NCBI GenBank assembly: GCA_011051635.1
Contig: DRKV01000391.1
Coordinates: forward strand, 1 to 7,257
Length of the DNA stretch: 7,257 nucleotides
Source: Chloroflexota bacterium
GTDB taxonomy: Bacteria > Chloroflexota > Anaerolineae > Anaerolineales > DRKV01
Reading direction: 5' to 3'
Below, piece after piece: positions 6,890-7,257 of this stretch (position 1 is its first letter; each line of letters begins with the position of its first letter). The notes under the pieces are model-generated. The model searched no databases. It worked only from the letters and a program-made list of their open reading frames with translations, and was not told the origin of the DNA. The position numbers and the translations under genes were made by a program.

Positions 6890-6961
6890 AGCATGGGCGA
6901 ATCTGCCCTGGGAAGGCTCGGCGCAGTGGCGGGCGGTGGACGTGCATGGGGGGGGAGTGCC

Positions 6962-7257
6962 TTACCCCTCGGCGGTCGGCAGGGTGAAGGCGAAGGTGCT
7001 GCCCTTGCCGCGGCCTTTGCTCTCGGCCCAGATGCGCCCGCCGTGGGCTTCGACAATGTGTTTTGCAATCGTCAGGCCAATGCCGCTGCCGCCCCCGGCC
7101 CGCGAGCGGGATTTATCCACCCGGTAGAAGCGGTCGAAGACGTGGGCCAGGTGCTCAGCGGGGATGCCAATGCCGGTGTCGCGGACAGTGACGAGTAAAC
7201 AGGGATTGGGGAGCAGGGATTGGGGATTGGGAAGGAGGGGGTTGTTCCCTGTGCCCC
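6962..7257 (-). CDS. Two-component sensor histidine kinase, C-terminal ATPase domain fragment (5' end outside window)
   Basis: Read on the - strand, the frame is open from the window edge to TAA (complement of 6962-6964), giving about 97 residues. It shows the HATPase_c signatures in order: VTVRDTGIGIP (G1 box), HVFDRFYRVDKSRSR (F box) and GGSGIGLTIAKHIVEAHGG (G2 box). The ending GRIWAESKGRGKGSTFAFTLP is the usual last beta-strand region of PhoR/VicK-like kinases. The protein would autophosphorylate on a histidine upstream of the window and pass phosphate to a response regulator, usually encoded beside it. It is convergent with the protease gene. Residues before G1 are abnormal: PLLPNPQSLLPNP is coded by a G-rich minisatellite where a short beta-turn is expected. 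The frame is still open, so the gene may be intact, but the upstream part cannot be judged. Confidence 0.92.
   Translation of the reverse strand, partial: GTGNNPLLPNPQSLLPNPCLLVTVRDTGIGIPAEHLAHVFDRFYRVDKSRSRAGGGSGIGLTIAKHIVEAHGGRIWAESKGRGKGSTFAFTLPTAEG
7200..7241 (+). repeat. G-rich minisatellite with G-quadruplex potential inside the kinase gene
   Basis: CAGGGATTGGGGA occurs perfectly at 7200-7212 and 7214-7226, and a further ATTGGG follows at 7226-7231. The stretch has six G-runs of three or more (7202, 7208, 7216, 7222, 7229 and 7237) separated by 3-5 bases, which meets the usual G-quadruplex pattern. The G-rich strand is the template strand of the kinase gene, and the kinase reads it as a proline/leucine/asparagine-rich segment. 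Confidence 0.8.

Noticed and set aside
6948..6955. Run of eight G's near the kinase stop as a possible slippery phase-variation tract
   Set aside because: It is downstream of the kinase stop (read on the - strand) and in the convergent gap, so length change would not alter a reading frame.
6809..7198. A 129-codon + strand frame over the kinase tail
   Set aside because: The - strand frame carries the G1, F and G2 boxes of a histidine kinase, so the + frame is its shadow.

Overview
The window looks like a piece of a Chloroflexota chromosome, most probably Anaerolineae or a relative. Three things point there. There is a very large AAA-ATPase/TPR regulator of the type common in that phylum. A large secreted multidomain protein ends in a short C-terminal VFLPVIVR tail, which I recall from many chloroflexotan exported proteins. 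A phosphate-regulator-like sensor kinase tail (VRDTGIGIP, FDRFYRVDKSRSR) completes the picture. This assignment is inference from family resemblance; no taxonomic marker gene is present.

Layout, left to right. (1) Bases 1-2697, + strand: the 3' part of a very GC-rich regulator gene. Its Walker B/sensor region and long TPR array are in the window; the Walker A motif and the N-terminal output domain lie before base 1. (2) Bases 2698-2791: a compact regulatory gap. It holds two perfect CAGTAAG heptamers 11 bp apart, an extended -10-like element, and an 11-bp hairpin followed by five T's. (3) Bases 2792-2995, + strand: a 67-residue cytoplasmic-looking protein. (4) Bases 2992-6819, + strand: a 1275-residue exported metzincin-type zinc protease. 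It overlaps gene 3 by ATGA and has a strong Shine-Dalgarno. Its order is signal segment, FN3-like, beta-helix, CARDB-like, protease, beta-sandwich domains, PKD, VFLPVIVR. (5) Bases 6820-6961: a short convergent gap with a hairpin and a dispersed-repeat-like element. (6) Bases 6962-7257, - strand: the C-terminal end of a two-component sensor histidine kinase. It carries an odd proline-rich stretch encoded by a G-rich minisatellite just before the G1 box of its ATPase domain.

Working model (inference). The ATPase/TPR regulator resembles the C-terminal two thirds of SARP/AfsR-like or related STAND activators. Such activators bind heptameric direct repeats at 11-bp pitch, the arrangement found between it and the next genes. 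The small protein and the secreted protease form a translationally coupled pair that may be controlled by this regulator or by a PhoB-like response regulator. The protease gene is visibly less GC-rich than the regulator. The most interesting elements are this candidate regulator/repeat/small-protein/secreted-protease module, the uncharacterised C-terminal tail of the protease, and the kinase-embedded minisatellite.
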